This document shows, in pieces, positions 26,960 to 39,062 of a DNA stretch of 64,000 nucleotides. The notes under the pieces are model-generated. The model saw nothing but the letters and a program-made list of their open reading frames with translations. It did not search any database and was not told the origin of the DNA. A program made the translations under genes and the position numbers. Position 1 is the first letter of the stretch; each line of letters starts with the position of its first letter. The DNA is from Escallonia rubra (taxonomy: Eukaryota > Streptophyta > Magnoliopsida > Escalloniales > Escalloniaceae), in contig JAVXUO010002543.1 in the NCBI GenBank assembly GCA_033065855.1, forward strand, positions 434,001 to 498,000, written 5' to 3'.

Positions 26960-29100
26960 AGCTATATAAAAGACTAGTTTATCTCTGCTTTTGCGACACA
27001 TGTCATCTTTTTAATTTGAACTTTTCCGTGAAGTCTTATTTAAATTGGACATTTTTATTTACTTCAATAATTCTAGTGATTATAGTTACAAGAAAGATGA
27101 ACAAGCCGTAGATCTATACTCACTCTTAATTGAGTATAAATGTTAGTTGAACAAAAACCTCACCAAGCTTTACTCTCAACCTTCTATTATTTAACTCCAC
27201 CGCCCCCTTTGGATTGGCATGATGGGCTTTGAATCTTTGACCCGCTCTTCATCAACGGGTCCATTTTTTGGTTTCATGGCACTCGTTCTCTTGTATTTTG
27301 TTCCAAACTCCAACTTGGTTTGAATGTGGTCCATTTTTAGTAATAGAAGTAACCGTATTTCGTTGCATCTTAACATTTCAAAAAAAAGGAAAAAAAGAGG
27401 TGTTATGCAACTGAAAATTTTCTGTGGCAACTAAAGAAGATAATTATACCCTTATTTCAAGATTACATGTAATAACTTTTTGTTGATGTTGTGAATACCT
27501 ATTTTTCTAATATTAATTATGTCCTGACAACACTCTCTCTCTGTCTTCCCGTTCTCTCTTCCACCTCTTTTTCATCCTCATGGCCACCAGTCTGAGCCCA
27601 CTACCATTTTACTGCCACCATTAGTACCCACCATCAAGGCAACCACCACTACATCACCGTGCAAACAACAATGTTATATCACCATCCCTTCTTTCTCTTC
27701 CCCCTCCCCTCATTTTCTCTTTCTTATTCTCATTTTCTCTTTCATTCGTAGCCGCCCACACCATCGAACTCACCCCCACTACTCACCACCAAGCCCACCA
27801 TCGCTACCCGCTACCCACCTTCGTTATCTCTAGCCACTTTCATCGATCTCCTTATCCCGCACAAATTGCCTACCCATCGATCACCACAGATCTGCACTCA
27901 AATCCAGGAAGCCACCGCCACCCCCACCAACCATCAGGACAACCAACGAAAGCAAGTGGCTACCGCCAAACCTTTTGTGTAATCCCGGATTATAAACTCC
28001 AAATTTGTCTTTTTTTTTTTTACCTTCATTTTTTTCATGAAGGTGCTGAAATTTTCTGTATACAGTCTATTTAGAGATTGTTTTGGTTGTAGAGAAGATG
28101 AAGTTTTAGTTGTAGTAATATGGGATTCGATGGTGGTGATCGACAATGGTGGTTCAGTGGTGCAACACGTTGAGGAGCAATCACCGTCGCCATCACATAT
28201 CCAACTGTCGACAGCCATGTGCACCACAGCTGATGGTGATAAGTGGTGGTTCTAGAATGCGCCATTGCCTATCCAATCTAGTTGGGTATTTTTATGGAAG
28301 TGATAAGGGCATTTTTGTCATTATGTATGGTCCATTGTGTATATAGGTATTCCATATGGTTAATAGATGTCGCTACTATACATCCAAATAGATACACACA
28401 CATGTAATTTCATCATGGCCTCAGGGCACTGGGTGTAGTTAACCCTTAGTCTTAAAATTATAACCGTGACTGTTTTTCTTTTTTCCTCAACCGTTGGCAA
28501 AGCAACGAGGGTCTCCAAAATACATTCCCCCCCCCCCCCCCCCCCACCCCAATTATCCTTGAGTCTCACAGGTTGTTCATTGTTGTGGTAGTTAGTGGCT
28601 GTGGTGGTGGGGACTATAATGATAGGTGGGGCGACCAAACGGGGATGCCGTGGTTGGTGGGGCTATGACATGGCGGTGATAGGATGCGGTGATGGGTTGC
28701 GGGTAGAGACTGACAGTGATGGTGCTTTTGCATGGTCGGTAGTAAAGATGGCAGGTGATGGAGGTGGTGGGTATGCTTTCGGGTAGAACTTGATTTTATG
28801 TTAAAAAAAATCAAGTTCATTTTTATTTTAGTTTATCTTTTTTTTTTTGTGTTTGAAAATTTTAACCATGATTTAAAACCAAACAAAGCGACTTCCATTA
28901 TTAGTTTAGATGGAAAAGCAGATGACATACTTAATTATTGTCTAAATAAACAGTCGGACATTGAAACAGTATTAAGAATGATCAATCAAGTATTGAACTG
29001 AGATTTTCGTCTAGTTTCAAGGTACTAAGGTGTATTTAACCATAGTCACTTGATTTTTCCTAAGAAGAACAAGGCTTGGAAGGGTGTAGTTTGAATGGAG
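26960..29100. other. Intergenic low-complexity stretch, no gene seen
   Basis: The stretch holds CCACC-rich sequence (27540-27960), a pure run of C at about 28527-28545 and TGGTGG-rich sequence (28580-28780). Small frames on both strands are low-complexity shadows. These resemble the centres of other non-autonomous elements in this window, but I could not find paired ends. Confidence 0.4.
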
Positions 29101-29199
29101 AAATGGAAGCTATTATTGTACAAACACTCAGCAAGGGCTGCCACTTGGACCAGGATTTAGGCTTGTCACTGCATCTGCATCTAAAATAAGTCTTTAATA

Positions 29200-30132
29200 A
29201 AATGTTTGTATGACGATCAATTTTAGATGAAAAGATGTGTTGTGTCTAAAGGTAGTTTGCAAGAGCAAACCAGCTTTATGCATAGTTGACTTGGAAAATG
29301 CTACATGTGTACACTAACAACGTTAGTAGGTAATCCATGTAACCCTCCACCAATACAAGATGTTGCCCTTACCTTGAGACTTTGGCAAGCCTTCTATAAA
29401 ATCCATTTAAATGCTAGGCCATAGTTGCTTTGGAATGGACGGTGGAAGTTTTTCTATTTTGTTCAACTGGGTGTCACAATTATTCATCCACATGATTTCC
29501 TATGAAAAGGCCAAGAGAAAAGAAAAGCTAGCTTCTTGTAAACGACTGCGCTGAGTGTCCTCCAATACCAGAAGCGTGGAGTGCTTTGAAGATCTGTTGC
29601 CTTAGGTCAGTCTTAATGCCCAAGTAGGAAGTCGCTCTAAACTTTAGTAGGTCACCCCAAATTTGTACTCAGATATGGCACAAGAATCTAGTAGTAGCAG
29701 TTGTAACTGATGTTGTGGGTGACCAATGTTGTCCTCAATCTCTGTGAGGCATGTAGGTTTAGTGTAACAGTGAATGTCTGCATATTAACTCGGGAGCAGC
29801 CTCGATAAAGCGTCAGCAACTCTAGTTTCTTGCACCTTATTTTAATGAACTTCAAACTTGTAACCTAGCAGTTTAGTAGGATTCTTGTTGTAGCAAGGAT
29901 GTTAGTCTCAATCCTAACAAGTATATTACTGCATTGTTCAGTCCTTACCAAAAATGGCTTTCACTTAAGTAAGGACTCCACTCAAAATAGCTTGTATCAA
30001 GGCTCATAATTCTTTCTTACAGGTGAAGAATGCTTAGCTCTTGGCCCCAAACGCCTCACTCAACGGGTCTCCCCTGATGCATTCAAACTGCTCCATGCCT
30101 CTGTCACTGGCTTCCGCTTCCACTTCAAATAG
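29200..30132 (-). mobile_element. Ty3/Gypsy pol remnant, 3' part (RNase H to integrase)
   Basis: On the minus strand, broken by many stops and frame changes, I can read pieces typical of Gypsy polyproteins: LFEVEAEASDRG, KWSPYLSESHFW, LLGYKFEVH, RVADALSRLLPS and an integrase-like stretch around MDFIEGLPKS. These are the RNase H tail and the start of integrase. The piece continues directly, in the correct order, the RT segment at 34519-35430 once the Copia element between them is removed. No long open frame survives. Confidence 0.75.
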
Positions 30133-30485
30133 TGTTATGAAACACAGCAACAACGAAGCAATATATCGAAGAACAAAGAAACGAGAAATTAAAAAAAAAT
30201 CAAACACAACACAAGAATTACGAGGTTCACCAATGCGGCTACATCCTCGGAGTATAACCAGCTTTTGATTTCACTATTCAGCAATGTTACAACCCGAAAC
30301 CTAGCCCCCACTCTCTGTTGTCATTTTTTCTCTTACCTAATAACTATACAAGACCACTTATATATATTTAGAGCTAGGAGGTGACTTTCTCTAAATAACC
30401 AATGTGGGACACCCACACAAAAATCAGTTTTTGGTTCACTACCTCCATTGTAATAATGTCTCTAGATTGAAATCAGGCTCCACAT
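30133..30485 (-). repeat. 3' LTR of the Copia element
   Basis: This is a direct repeat of 34154-34518, matching along its whole length with scattered differences. Landmarks shared by both are CAATGTGGGACACCCACACA, TTTGATTTCACTATTCAGCA and CTCTGTTGTCATTTTTT. Read on the minus strand it starts TGTGGAGCC, preceded by a purine-rich polypurine tract (AAGGGGGAGA, 30486-30497), and ends CATAACA. Confidence 0.85.
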
Positions 30486-30561
30486 ATCTCCCCCTTGGAG
30501 ACTGATACAACTCCAATACTGAAACTCCCTACAAGTGTTGGTCATACTCATCCAAGAAGCA

Positions 30562-30894
30562 TCAATGAAGACTAATCAAAGTTGAGCATAGGCTCAACTT
30601 ATGCCTGTTAATCACCTTCGTTAACATGTTCGCGAGATTCTTGTTGCCTTCAAGCTTCCCCAAGTTCAGTTGTCCATCCTCTAACAGAGACCGTATAAAG
30701 TGATACCTCAATTGAATGTGCTTGGTCCTTGAATGAAATGCTGAGTTCTTGGCAAGATGTATTGCACTCCGACTATCAGTCCATAACTTGCAATCTACTT
30801 GCCCATATCCTAGCTCTGTGAACAATTGCTGAAGCCAAATTATTTCCTTGCTTGCTTCTGTCACAACAACATATTTTGCTTCTGTTGTAGACAA
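30562..30894 (-). pseudogene. Copia RNase H domain
   Basis: The 110-codon frame begins MSTTEAKYVVVTEASKE and contains WLQQLFTELG, WTDSRSAIHLAKN, RTKHIQLRYHFIRS and ANMLTKV. These are the standard blocks of the C-terminal Copia RNase H. It is separated from RT by stops, so it is a remnant of the polyprotein and not an independent gene. Confidence 0.85.
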
Positions 30895-31200
30895 TGCAAC
30901 AATCTTCTGTAGCTTAGAGATCCGAGATCTAGCTCACTGCGGTCCCTCTTACAGAAAAAAAACATATCCCATGGTGGTTCTCCCACTGTCTTGATCACCT
31001 GCATGGTCTGAGTCTACATAGCCTCACACATCTATGTTATCACCTTCAATACATAAGCAGAACCTGAATGTTCCTCTCAAATATCTGAGAATCCACTTCA
31101 CTGCTTGCCAATGTTCTTTTCCTGGGTTTGTCATGAATCTTCTCACAACTCAAATCAAAATCTTCTCAATGTACTCTTCTTGTGACAACCATAACTTTCT

Positions 31201-31830
31201 CTATTTTCTGTCGTCGATTATCCTCATGCTAAGAAGTTGTTTTGCCTCACCCAAGTCCTTTATAGAGAAAGTACTTGCCAACTTCTTCTTGAGTTCATTA
31301 ATCATTCTCATGCTTGAACCCTTGACTTCAAAACTCTCTGGCTGATGCATGTAGATTTCTTCCTCCAACTCCCTATGGAGAAATGTTGTCTTAATATCTA
31401 GTTGCTCCAGATGTAAGTCCTCTATAGCCACAATGCTCAATATCGTACAAATTGAAGTCATCTTCACAACAGGAGAGAAGATTTCTTGGATATCAATACC
31501 TTCCTCTCTCGATACCCTTTCACAACTAGTCTTGCCTTGTATCTCTTTGTTCCTCCAGCTTCATTTTTAATCATGTATACCCATTTATTATACAGAACAC
31601 TCTTACCTAAGGGGAGCTTTACCCAATCCCAAGCTTGGTTTGCTCAAGTGAAGCCATCTCATCATTCATGGCTTGCTTCCACTGTAACCTGGATTCATAC
31701 TGTAACACTTCTTGATAACATTCTAGCTCACCAAAATCAGTATACAAAATATAATTAAGCGTAAGACAAAGTCTATCAGGAGCTTTATTTACCCGACCGC
31801 TTCTTCTGAGGTTAGGAGTTTCAGGCACCT
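31201..31830 (-). pseudogene. Copia reverse transcriptase, internally deleted
   Basis: The start of RT is readable as LQYESRLQWKQAMNDEMASL and, further on, LEQLDIKTTFLHRELEEEIYMHQPESFEVKG. It then jumps to MRMINELKKKLASTFSIKDLGEAKQLL. The YVDD-containing centre of the domain is missing, which removes the catalytic aspartates. Stops also separate the segments. Confidence 0.8.
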
Positions 31831-31879
31831 GTTGTTGATTACCAGTTCCAATTTCAGTTGTCTCATCAAAGACTTCTGG

Positions 31880-32650
31880 ATTTTCTATCCTGGGTACCTG
31901 TCCATCTTCTGGCTCGTTAAGTTCCATGTATTTCCTATTTTCCTTTTTAATTCCATGTTCTTGTAACCTGTGCTTATACAACTGTGATTCATCGAATACG
32001 ACATCCCTACTCCTGATGATTTTGTTTTGTTCATAGTCCCACAAACGATAACCATATTCATCACCTTCATATCCAATAAATACACACTTATGAGATTTAG
32101 AGTCAAGTTTCTCCCTTTCCTCTTTATCAATATGAGCATAAGCAATACATCCAAAAACTCTCAGAAAAGAATAATTTACTGGTTTACCAGACAATTCTTC
32201 TTCAAGAATACCACCATTGAAAGCACTCACTAGACTTCTATTAATTAATTATATGTCAGTATCAGCAGCTGCTGCCCAGAACTGTAGAGGTAAATCAACA
32301 TATGTTCTCATGCACCTTGCTCATTCCATGATGGTTCTATTCATCCTCTCTGCCAAGCCATTTTCTTGAGGTGTCCTCTTAACAGTCCTTATCAACCTGA
32401 TACCGTTATTGGAACATTATTCTTGGAACCCTCCATCACGATACTCACCCCCATTATCGGATTTTAGGCATTTTATTTCGTTTCTTGTTTTATTCTCAAC
32501 AAGAGCTTTCCACTTCTTAAAAGTGTGATAAACATCAGATTTCTGACTGATGGCATGTATCCAGGTCTTTCTACTAGCATAATCTATAAAAGAAACAAAG
32601 TAGAAATTACCTCCAAGAGACTTCAGTGTAGTAGGTCCGCAAACGTCCAT
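31880..32650 (-). pseudogene. Copia integrase core and C-terminal region
   Basis: The catalytic core is visible as MDVCGPTTLKSLGG, FIDYASRKTWIHAISQK and IKCLKSDNGGEY, giving the first two aspartates of the DDE triad. It is followed after a break by GKPVNYSFLRVFGCIAYAHI, KCVFIGYEGDEYGYRLWD and RSRDVVFDES, the usual region downstream of integrase. A stop near 32415 interrupts the core before the third acidic residue. Confidence 0.82.
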
Positions 32651-32811
32651 GTGAACTAACTCCAGCCTTTCAGTCTTCTTCTCTTTACCATCCTTCTGAA
32701 AACTAACCCTCTTGTGCTTTCCATAGACACAACTCTAGCAGAAATCCAACTGAATGTTTTTCATCCTTGACAATGCATTCTTTGATTGTAGAATTCTCAT
32801 ACCACTCTCAC

Positions 32812-33291
32812 TCAAATGTCCCAACCTATGATGCCATAATGTAGTCCTCTGCTTTTATGTAGAAGCCAAAGAGATAGAGTTGTTATAAGTACCTGAAAGA
32901 GTATATATCTTTCACCTCTTGCTACTACCATCAACCCTTTGATCACTTTCCATTGTTTTTCACCACATGCCATAAAATAGTCTTCACGGTCCAACTCGCT
33001 GACAGATACAAGGTTCTTCTGCAGTTCTGGAATATGTCTAACATCCTTTAAAAACACGGTTCCTCCATTAGGCAATTTAATTTCCACTTTTCCCTTTCCA
33101 ACGATGTTACACAGATATCCATTCCCAACAGTCACATGTCCATAATCATCATGAACATAATCATAGAAACAATCCATATGAGGTGTATAATGAATCGAGG
33201 CTCCCGAGTCTACATACCACACTTTGGAATTGTCATTCACCGCAGTAGAGAGACATACATCATCATATGTTCGTTCGTTTGAACTTACCAT
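32812..33291 (-). pseudogene. Copia protease and GAG-pre-integrase region
   Basis: The frame contains WYVDSGASIHYTPH, an aspartic protease active-site motif (DSGAS). After it come VGNGYLCNIVGKG, KDVRHIPELQKNLVSVSELD and the lead-in to the pre-integrase zinc region. It is one open stretch of 159 codons, but stops precede and follow it. Confidence 0.82.
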
Positions 33292-33309
33292 GTTTGTCCC
33301 TTCATCATC

Positions 33310-34093
33310 ACCTTATCTTCCCCCTGCTCCCTTTTTCTTCTTTGGTTCTCTATAATTATTCTTCTTATGACCCTCCTTATTACAATTTCAGAACACTATG
33401 GTTCTCCCTTTGGACTTCGACTTGCCTCTTGATTTTGATCTTCCTCTCGTAGGAATTCTTCCTCTGTTATTCTGCTTGTTATTTTGTCTACCTCTGGATT
33501 CCATGGACAAAGCAGTACAAAATGATATACCATCACCAATCGTCTTTCTTTGCATTTCGTCATTCATCACAGAACTCACAATGTCATTAAGTGTTAGCGT
33601 TCCAGAAAAAAATGAATTACTCATTGTCGTCACCAAGTTATTCCAACTATTAGACAATGAACACAGAAACAACAAAGCCCTAATTTCATCATCAAAATTA
33701 ATGCCGACATATTCCAATTGATTTGTAACACTGTTAAAAGCATTTAGATGGTCAACAACAGAACCATTTTTAGACATCCTCATATTAAACAGTCTCTTCA
33801 TAAGAAATACCTTATTCGAAGCATACAATTTCTCTAATGCTTGCATCACAACAGCAATAGTTTTCTCCCTGTAGATATTGAATGCTACTTGCGGTGTCAG
33901 GCTAAGCCTTACTGTAGCTAACGCCTTTCCGTCCAAAATCGCCCACTCATTTGTATTCATCGCTTCAGGTTTCTCTCCCACCAGCGGTAGATACAGATCC
34001 TTCTGATACAATTAGTCTTCAACTTGAATCTTTCAGTACTGGACATTCATAACATTAAACTTATCGATCTTTCCTTTACCTTCTTCGGCCATT
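33310..34093 (-). pseudogene. Copia gag with broken N-terminus and zinc knuckle
   Basis: The ATG at 34093 begins MAEEGKGKIDKFNV; two stops follow within 30 codons. The main open stretch (33388-34011) contains ALATVRLSLTPQVAFNI, MQALEKLYASNKVFLMKRLF and the GRSKSRGKSKS basic tail. A NCNKEGHKKNN zinc knuckle lies just after it, preceded by a stop. This is the nucleocapsid-type gag of Copia elements. Confidence 0.8.
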
Positions 34094-34153
34094 GCTCCCA
34101 CTCAAACGTAAAACCTGCGTGTGTAAAACTCAAACCCAAGCTCTAGTACCAGC

Positions 34154-34518
34154 TGTTTCGAAACGCAACAACAATGAAGTAATATATAGAAGAACAAAGA
34201 AACGAGAAATAAAAAAATAAAAAAAAACCAAATGTACAATACAAGAATTACTAGGGTTCACCAATGTGGCTGCGCCTTAGAGTATGACAAGATTTTGATT
34301 TCACTATTCAGCAGTGTTACAACCAGAAACCTAGCCCCTACTCTCTGTTGTCATTTTTTTCTCTTGACCTAAAAACAATACAAGACCACTTATATATATA
34401 TTTAGAGCTAAGATGTGAGTTTTTCTAAATAACCAATGTGGGACACCCACACAAAAATCAGTTTTAGGGTCACTACCTCCATTGTAATAATGTCTCTGGA
34501 TTGAAATTAGGCTTCACA
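34154..34518 (-). repeat. 5' LTR of the Copia element
   Basis: This is a direct copy of 30133-30485. On the minus strand it begins TGTGAAGCC and ends GAAACA. It is followed after two bases by the tRNA-Met-type primer-binding site at about 34140-34151. Differences between the two LTRs are frequent enough to show that the insertion is not recent. Confidence 0.85.
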
Positions 34519-35430
34519 TATAACATATAGCAGTTTGAAGTTTTAAAGTGCTGACACAAGGGTCTTGCTCGTTGTCCGTCTAAATGATTTGAAGGCTTTA
34601 GTAGAGTTGTCATCACAGTGGAAACCATCCTTCTTCGGTCGGTTGGTTAGTGGTTTGCTAATTGTTCCATAGTTGTCAACAAACTTGCCTATAAAGCTTA
34701 GGGATCTTTCATGTTCATTTAGCGTTTTTGGCATATGCCAATCCTCCATGCCTTGGACTTCAGATTCATCGCCAAAGATTCCATCAAACTGGATGGTATG
34801 TCCTAGATATTCCACTTGAGGTTGGCTGAAGAAAAATTTGGACTTGTTAACAGAAAACTGGTTCTATCTGAGGAGTGGACCCAATTTTCAGGTGTTTTAA
34901 GTGTGTAAACGAGCGTGTCTTCAAAGAAGACTAAATCTTCTAAGATAGGGGCGAAAACTGGAATTCATAAGTGCTGGAAACTAGCTGGGGCGTGGTGAGG
35001 CCAAAAGGCATCACCTTGAACCTTAAAGGGCTAAACTTTGTTCAATTTTAGAGGCGGTCTTATGGATATTAGATTGGACTTTGGCAATAACCATTCTTTA
35101 GATCCAACTTGGTAAAGATTGCAGCCCCATGTACTGGTGCCTCATGCAACTCATCTAAAAGATCTTATATTACTGGCTAGAGGTACCTATCATTGATGGT
35201 TAATTGGTTAAACTCCGTAAAGTTTATCCATAACCACCAACTACCATCCTTTTTGTTGAACAATAGTACTGGAGAAGCAAAGGGTGAGTACTCTTTTGTA
35301 TTATGCCAAAGTTCAACCATTGCTCTATTATCTTCTCAATCTTAATTTTCTAGGAATATTGTGTAATGACTGGGTTTCTTTTGAGTTTCTTGGTGAGTCA
35401 GTACCGACGAGTTCTTTAATCGATACCTTG
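34519..35430 (-). mobile_element. Ty3/Gypsy pol remnant, 5' part (reverse transcriptase)
   Basis: On the minus strand, with stops, I read WWLWINFTEFNQLTINDRY, AAIFTKLDLKNGY, PLRFKVMPFGLT, SKFFFSQPQVEYLGHTI and YGTISKPLTNRPKKDGF. These are successive blocks of Gypsy RT up to its junction with RNase H. The frame then runs into the Copia insertion. No LTR of this element was found in the window. Confidence 0.8.
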
Positions 35431-35449
35431 TGCTATTAGTGTTGTTGAA

Positions 35450-36159
35450 TGTTGGTCATGGGTGGAATGTGGTCCTTGCATTCCTTTTATTGGAGCTACA
35501 TTGTCATGCTTTTTACGCGTTCACATGCCACCGTGACTCCTCGTGCTTGTTGGCGAGTCAGCGTTAATCAGTTCTTTAAGCGACACCTCTTCGCATTTTA
35601 CATCGTTGTGCTTGTTACATGTCAACATGTCATCGTGACATCTCATCCTTTAAGATTGAGAAGCACCGCCCCCCACCCTAAGCACCTAATTACAACCACA
35701 ACCATGTTCTTACTTGTATTATCCCCTACCCACTCGCCCAAATCCACCCACACACAAACAAAGCACTGCCCCCCACCTTAAACCCAACTATCACGTTTAC
35801 GCGCATACATAAAACACCCCCAACGCATGGTGCAGCAAACCCACCATCTGCCCCCACATCCCCCCCCCACACACACAAACACAACCTCCCCCACCCCCCC
35901 TTCCCCCTTTAAAATGCACACTCCCTCTGCTACACACATGGCTGATCGGATCAGACTACCAATTATTCCATTATTGCTGAAGCCATCACCTACATCAATA
36001 AAACCCAAGCCCCATCACAAAATTGAATTGGTCTTGATTGAAGGACCATTGAAACCCCATACTCGGACAAATTTGAACCATAAACACTACCGCAATTAGC
36101 AGTTTGACATCAACAGAATAACCATAGAGACCCGTGAGCCACACGCCATGTCAACATTG
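35450..36159. other. Intergenic C-rich stretch, no gene seen
   Basis: CCACC/CCCC-rich low-complexity sequence (35660-35920) flanked by AT-rich sequence. Frames on both strands are composition artefacts. Confidence 0.4.
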
Positions 36160-37999
36160 TAAGACCCCAAGTAATATATAGCTAATTATTTTAATTTTTG
36201 GGCTACTTTTATAGTTTTAATAATATTTCAGAATACTTTTGAATAAGTAACATATGTTTGGGGGTCTTTTGAGTTATTTATCAAGTATAGAGATATAATG
36301 ACTAGTCAGTTATTTTTTTTAGTCGATAAATTGAGTTTGGTCTTCAGATAGAGAAGAAAGAGAAAACTAAGGTCTTTAAGGACTGCAATTACTGCTCACA
36401 CTTAGTAAGTCTGAACCCACTTCGATTAAAAGGAGAATTTGAACCAATATAGATTGTAATTTAAAGATTTTCATGTTAGTGATTGATTTAATTATTTAAG
36501 TTTTGAAATTTTTGGAAAGTTACACAAATTGGTGAAAATTATTACGTAAAATTGAGGTAAGGGTTATACGCGTTACATCCCTTCTGATCAAATTTATAAA
36601 TCCATGTGTTTAATCGAGTTTGTTTCTTAGAGTTTGATTTTTCTTGCATTGACCGGGTTTGAATGCCAAGTCGTTGTAATGAGTTCGGTTATTATTCAGT
36701 CTTATCAGATCTGATGCATTTGTCTCAAAGAATGAGACTTTTGGTTTCTGTCCTCGCCAATTGTTGCACTGTTATTATGCATTGTTGACTTTTCTTCTTT
36801 GATGGCACGTCTTTGTACCAGTTAACGGAGGCTATATTGCTATGCCTTCTGATGGTTACTTTTCTTCCTGAGTGACCATAGTTCCAATTATTAAGCCTTC
36901 ACTTTTTCAATGTCCTTTTGCCTTGGAAGAATGAAAAGCCCTTCTTTTCTTGCAAAGCCAACAATTTAGCCGTGCATTTGTGCTTATGCGGCAAACTGTG
37001 TGTCACTTTATTGTTGGTCTTTGTCCTTTTTATATTCTTTCGGCTCTATAGCTTTATTTTGATCCTATCTTAACTATATGAACTTGGATTCAAGCAATTT
37101 TACTTCCGTTAAACTCGCCTTTCGTTATCTTCGATCTGAGTTTAAAATCGAGTATATTTTGAATTTGTTAAGCTGCCCTACTTGAAATGCTACTTTTTGA
37201 TGTTTTGTGCGTTTCTTATGCGTATGAGATACTTTGATGTCTATTAGACCCTTTTGAATTGAACTAATATTTAAAAACTTCACGTGCTTAGGTTAACGTG
37301 ATGCTATGACATGGCATGACAGTTACTACCGGTATGCAAACTTTGAACTTAAAACCTTTGTGTGCTTAGGTTAACGTGTTTTACAGTCACGTATCGCGTG
37401 ATTGTATCGTATTTGATTATTTGTTCAAATATTTGAATGTGTTCATTTGACTTTGATTTGATCTTTGATGGGTTGGATTATCCCGAAGTGAAATTATTGT
37501 CGTGCTAAGATTATCTATCGTCTTTGCATTTTTGTTTTCATATGCATCGTTCGGACTCAGCTATATGCTATTGGATGCCTGCGTTGTATTTCGTAGGTGT
37601 GTGCATGTGATTTTTGCTGGACTTTGTGTTAACCCTCATTCTCCTCCCATTTTAGGTAATTAAGCTGAGACAACAGTAGAGGAGTTGCCTATAAGCATGA
37701 GCTTGGAATTGTTCTTTAATTTTAAACTCTCTTTAGTGACTTGAAAATAAGAGACTTGTAATAGTTTTGGTAAGTAACTTTTGAGAACCCCAAAGTTGGG
37801 AAGTGACCTGATGTCCATTGCAATTATTAAACTTTGATAATGAATGCAAATGCTTTTGCTTTTGGATATGTTTAGAGATATGATTACCTCTTTCGAGGTT
37901 ATGATTTTTGTAAAATATGTTAGGCATCATATCTCTTGTAAGCAAGAATATTTTGAAATAGTATAATCCCCCCTCCAAGTCGGGGGCGTGACACACTTA
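36160..37999. repeat. Possible solo LTR
   Basis: The stretch starts TGTAAGACCCC and closes with GGGGGCGTGACACACTTACA. Many plant LTRs begin and end in this style (TG...CA, with GACCCC answered by GGGGCGTGAC), and TGTAAG/CTTACA form a 6-bp terminal inverted repeat. It is non-coding throughout. I could not find a matching 5-bp target duplication, so the borders are uncertain. Confidence 0.4.
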
Positions 38000-39062
38000 C
38001 ATCAGCAGATTGGCAAACCCAATAACCTCGAAATACTAGTTTCACAATTCCAATCTTGATTGAACCACTGATACACGCTGCAAGAACACACAGTGTGCTT
38101 TACAATGTGTGTTTTACGGTGGGTGTACGTGTAGTGTGTTTGTGCGAATAGTGGTAGGTGATGGGTGGGGGGAACCGGGGTTTGTACTTGTGTGTGAGGA
38201 CATTTTGGTCTTTAAAGATTACCAAACAATTCCCGCGTGTTACACGGCACATCATCCATGCTACTATGAAGTTACACCGTGTTACTGCATGTTATGACTA
38301 TAAGTTGTTATTTGCACCACTAACCTGTTAGGTTACCGCCTGATATGACAACTCTACGTCGGACATCGGAGAAAGGGTGTAACATTGAACAATCTTTTAA
38401 TACCACCGGTCGAACTAACACCGGAGCCTGACGTCCACCCGACAAGGTAACCGGATACTGCCCAGCCAACTGTAAAATTTTCCACAAGAGTTTATCGACG
38501 GGGGTTTAGAGCACAGGGGTGGGGATGAAATCAATTTCTTTTCTGCAAATTTTTCTTCCGGCAATGGGAGCAGCCATGGCAATGGTGCAACGCTAGATCC
38601 ACCCAGGATTAGAATGCCAAGGGTAAACCAATCCCAAAAATGAATGGCAACGCAAATCTGTGGCTTGTCGTAGAGAAGCAATCTGCAACACATCCGGAAC
38701 TCTCTGAAAATATCACTTCTCCATCCAATCCATGGCCGCAAGATCGTCCACTTCCACCATCATTTTGACCGACGCTGTTGTAGTTACAGCTCTTTATTCT
38801 CTTTCTCAGAGCATAAAGTCACTTCCACGGAATTATACACATCACAAAGCAAAGGCATCCATAATAGGATCAAGGCAGGTTTCGATTACACTTCATGCCA
38901 ACAGCGGCTATACATATTTAGGCAAGTAGACCAACCAAAATCACCGCATGATAAACCAGCACATGGGATGCGCCTAAAACTAACTGGAACCAAAAGTTAA
39001 AGCCAGAACCAATATTTACAGGCAGAAGTCAAGTGATCATTCTTCACGAAGAGGAGACGGGC
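38000..39062. other. Stretch downstream of AGO4, including its 3'UTR
   Basis: The last 100-150 bases before 39062 should be the AGO4 3'UTR (minus strand). Frames at 38415-38741 (-) and 38732-38929 (+) have no recognisable domain. Nothing else is supported. Confidence 0.4.

Larger units (their letters stand above)
30133..34518 (-). mobile_element. Full-length Ty1/Copia retrotransposon, degenerate
   Basis: This 4.39-kb element has two LTRs of about 0.36 kb and internal order gag, protease, integrase, RT, RNase H on the minus strand, which defines Copia. Next to the 5' LTR the primer-binding site reads TGGTACTAGAGC, close to the plant initiator-Met tRNA complement TGGTATCAGAGC. The internal frame is broken by several stops and by a deletion in RT, so it cannot encode a working polyprotein. 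It is inserted in a Gypsy pol in the same orientation. The flanks give only an imperfect 5-bp duplication (CTATA against CTATT on the minus strand). Confidence 0.9.

Noticed and set aside
36160..37999. Claim of a complete solo LTR with target duplication
   Set aside because: Ends look LTR-like, but no matching 5-bp flanks were found, so only a low-confidence repeat is reported.
38415..38929. Two frames downstream of AGO4 as small genes
   Set aside because: No domain; they overlap on opposite strands near 38732-38741 and fit chance expectation.
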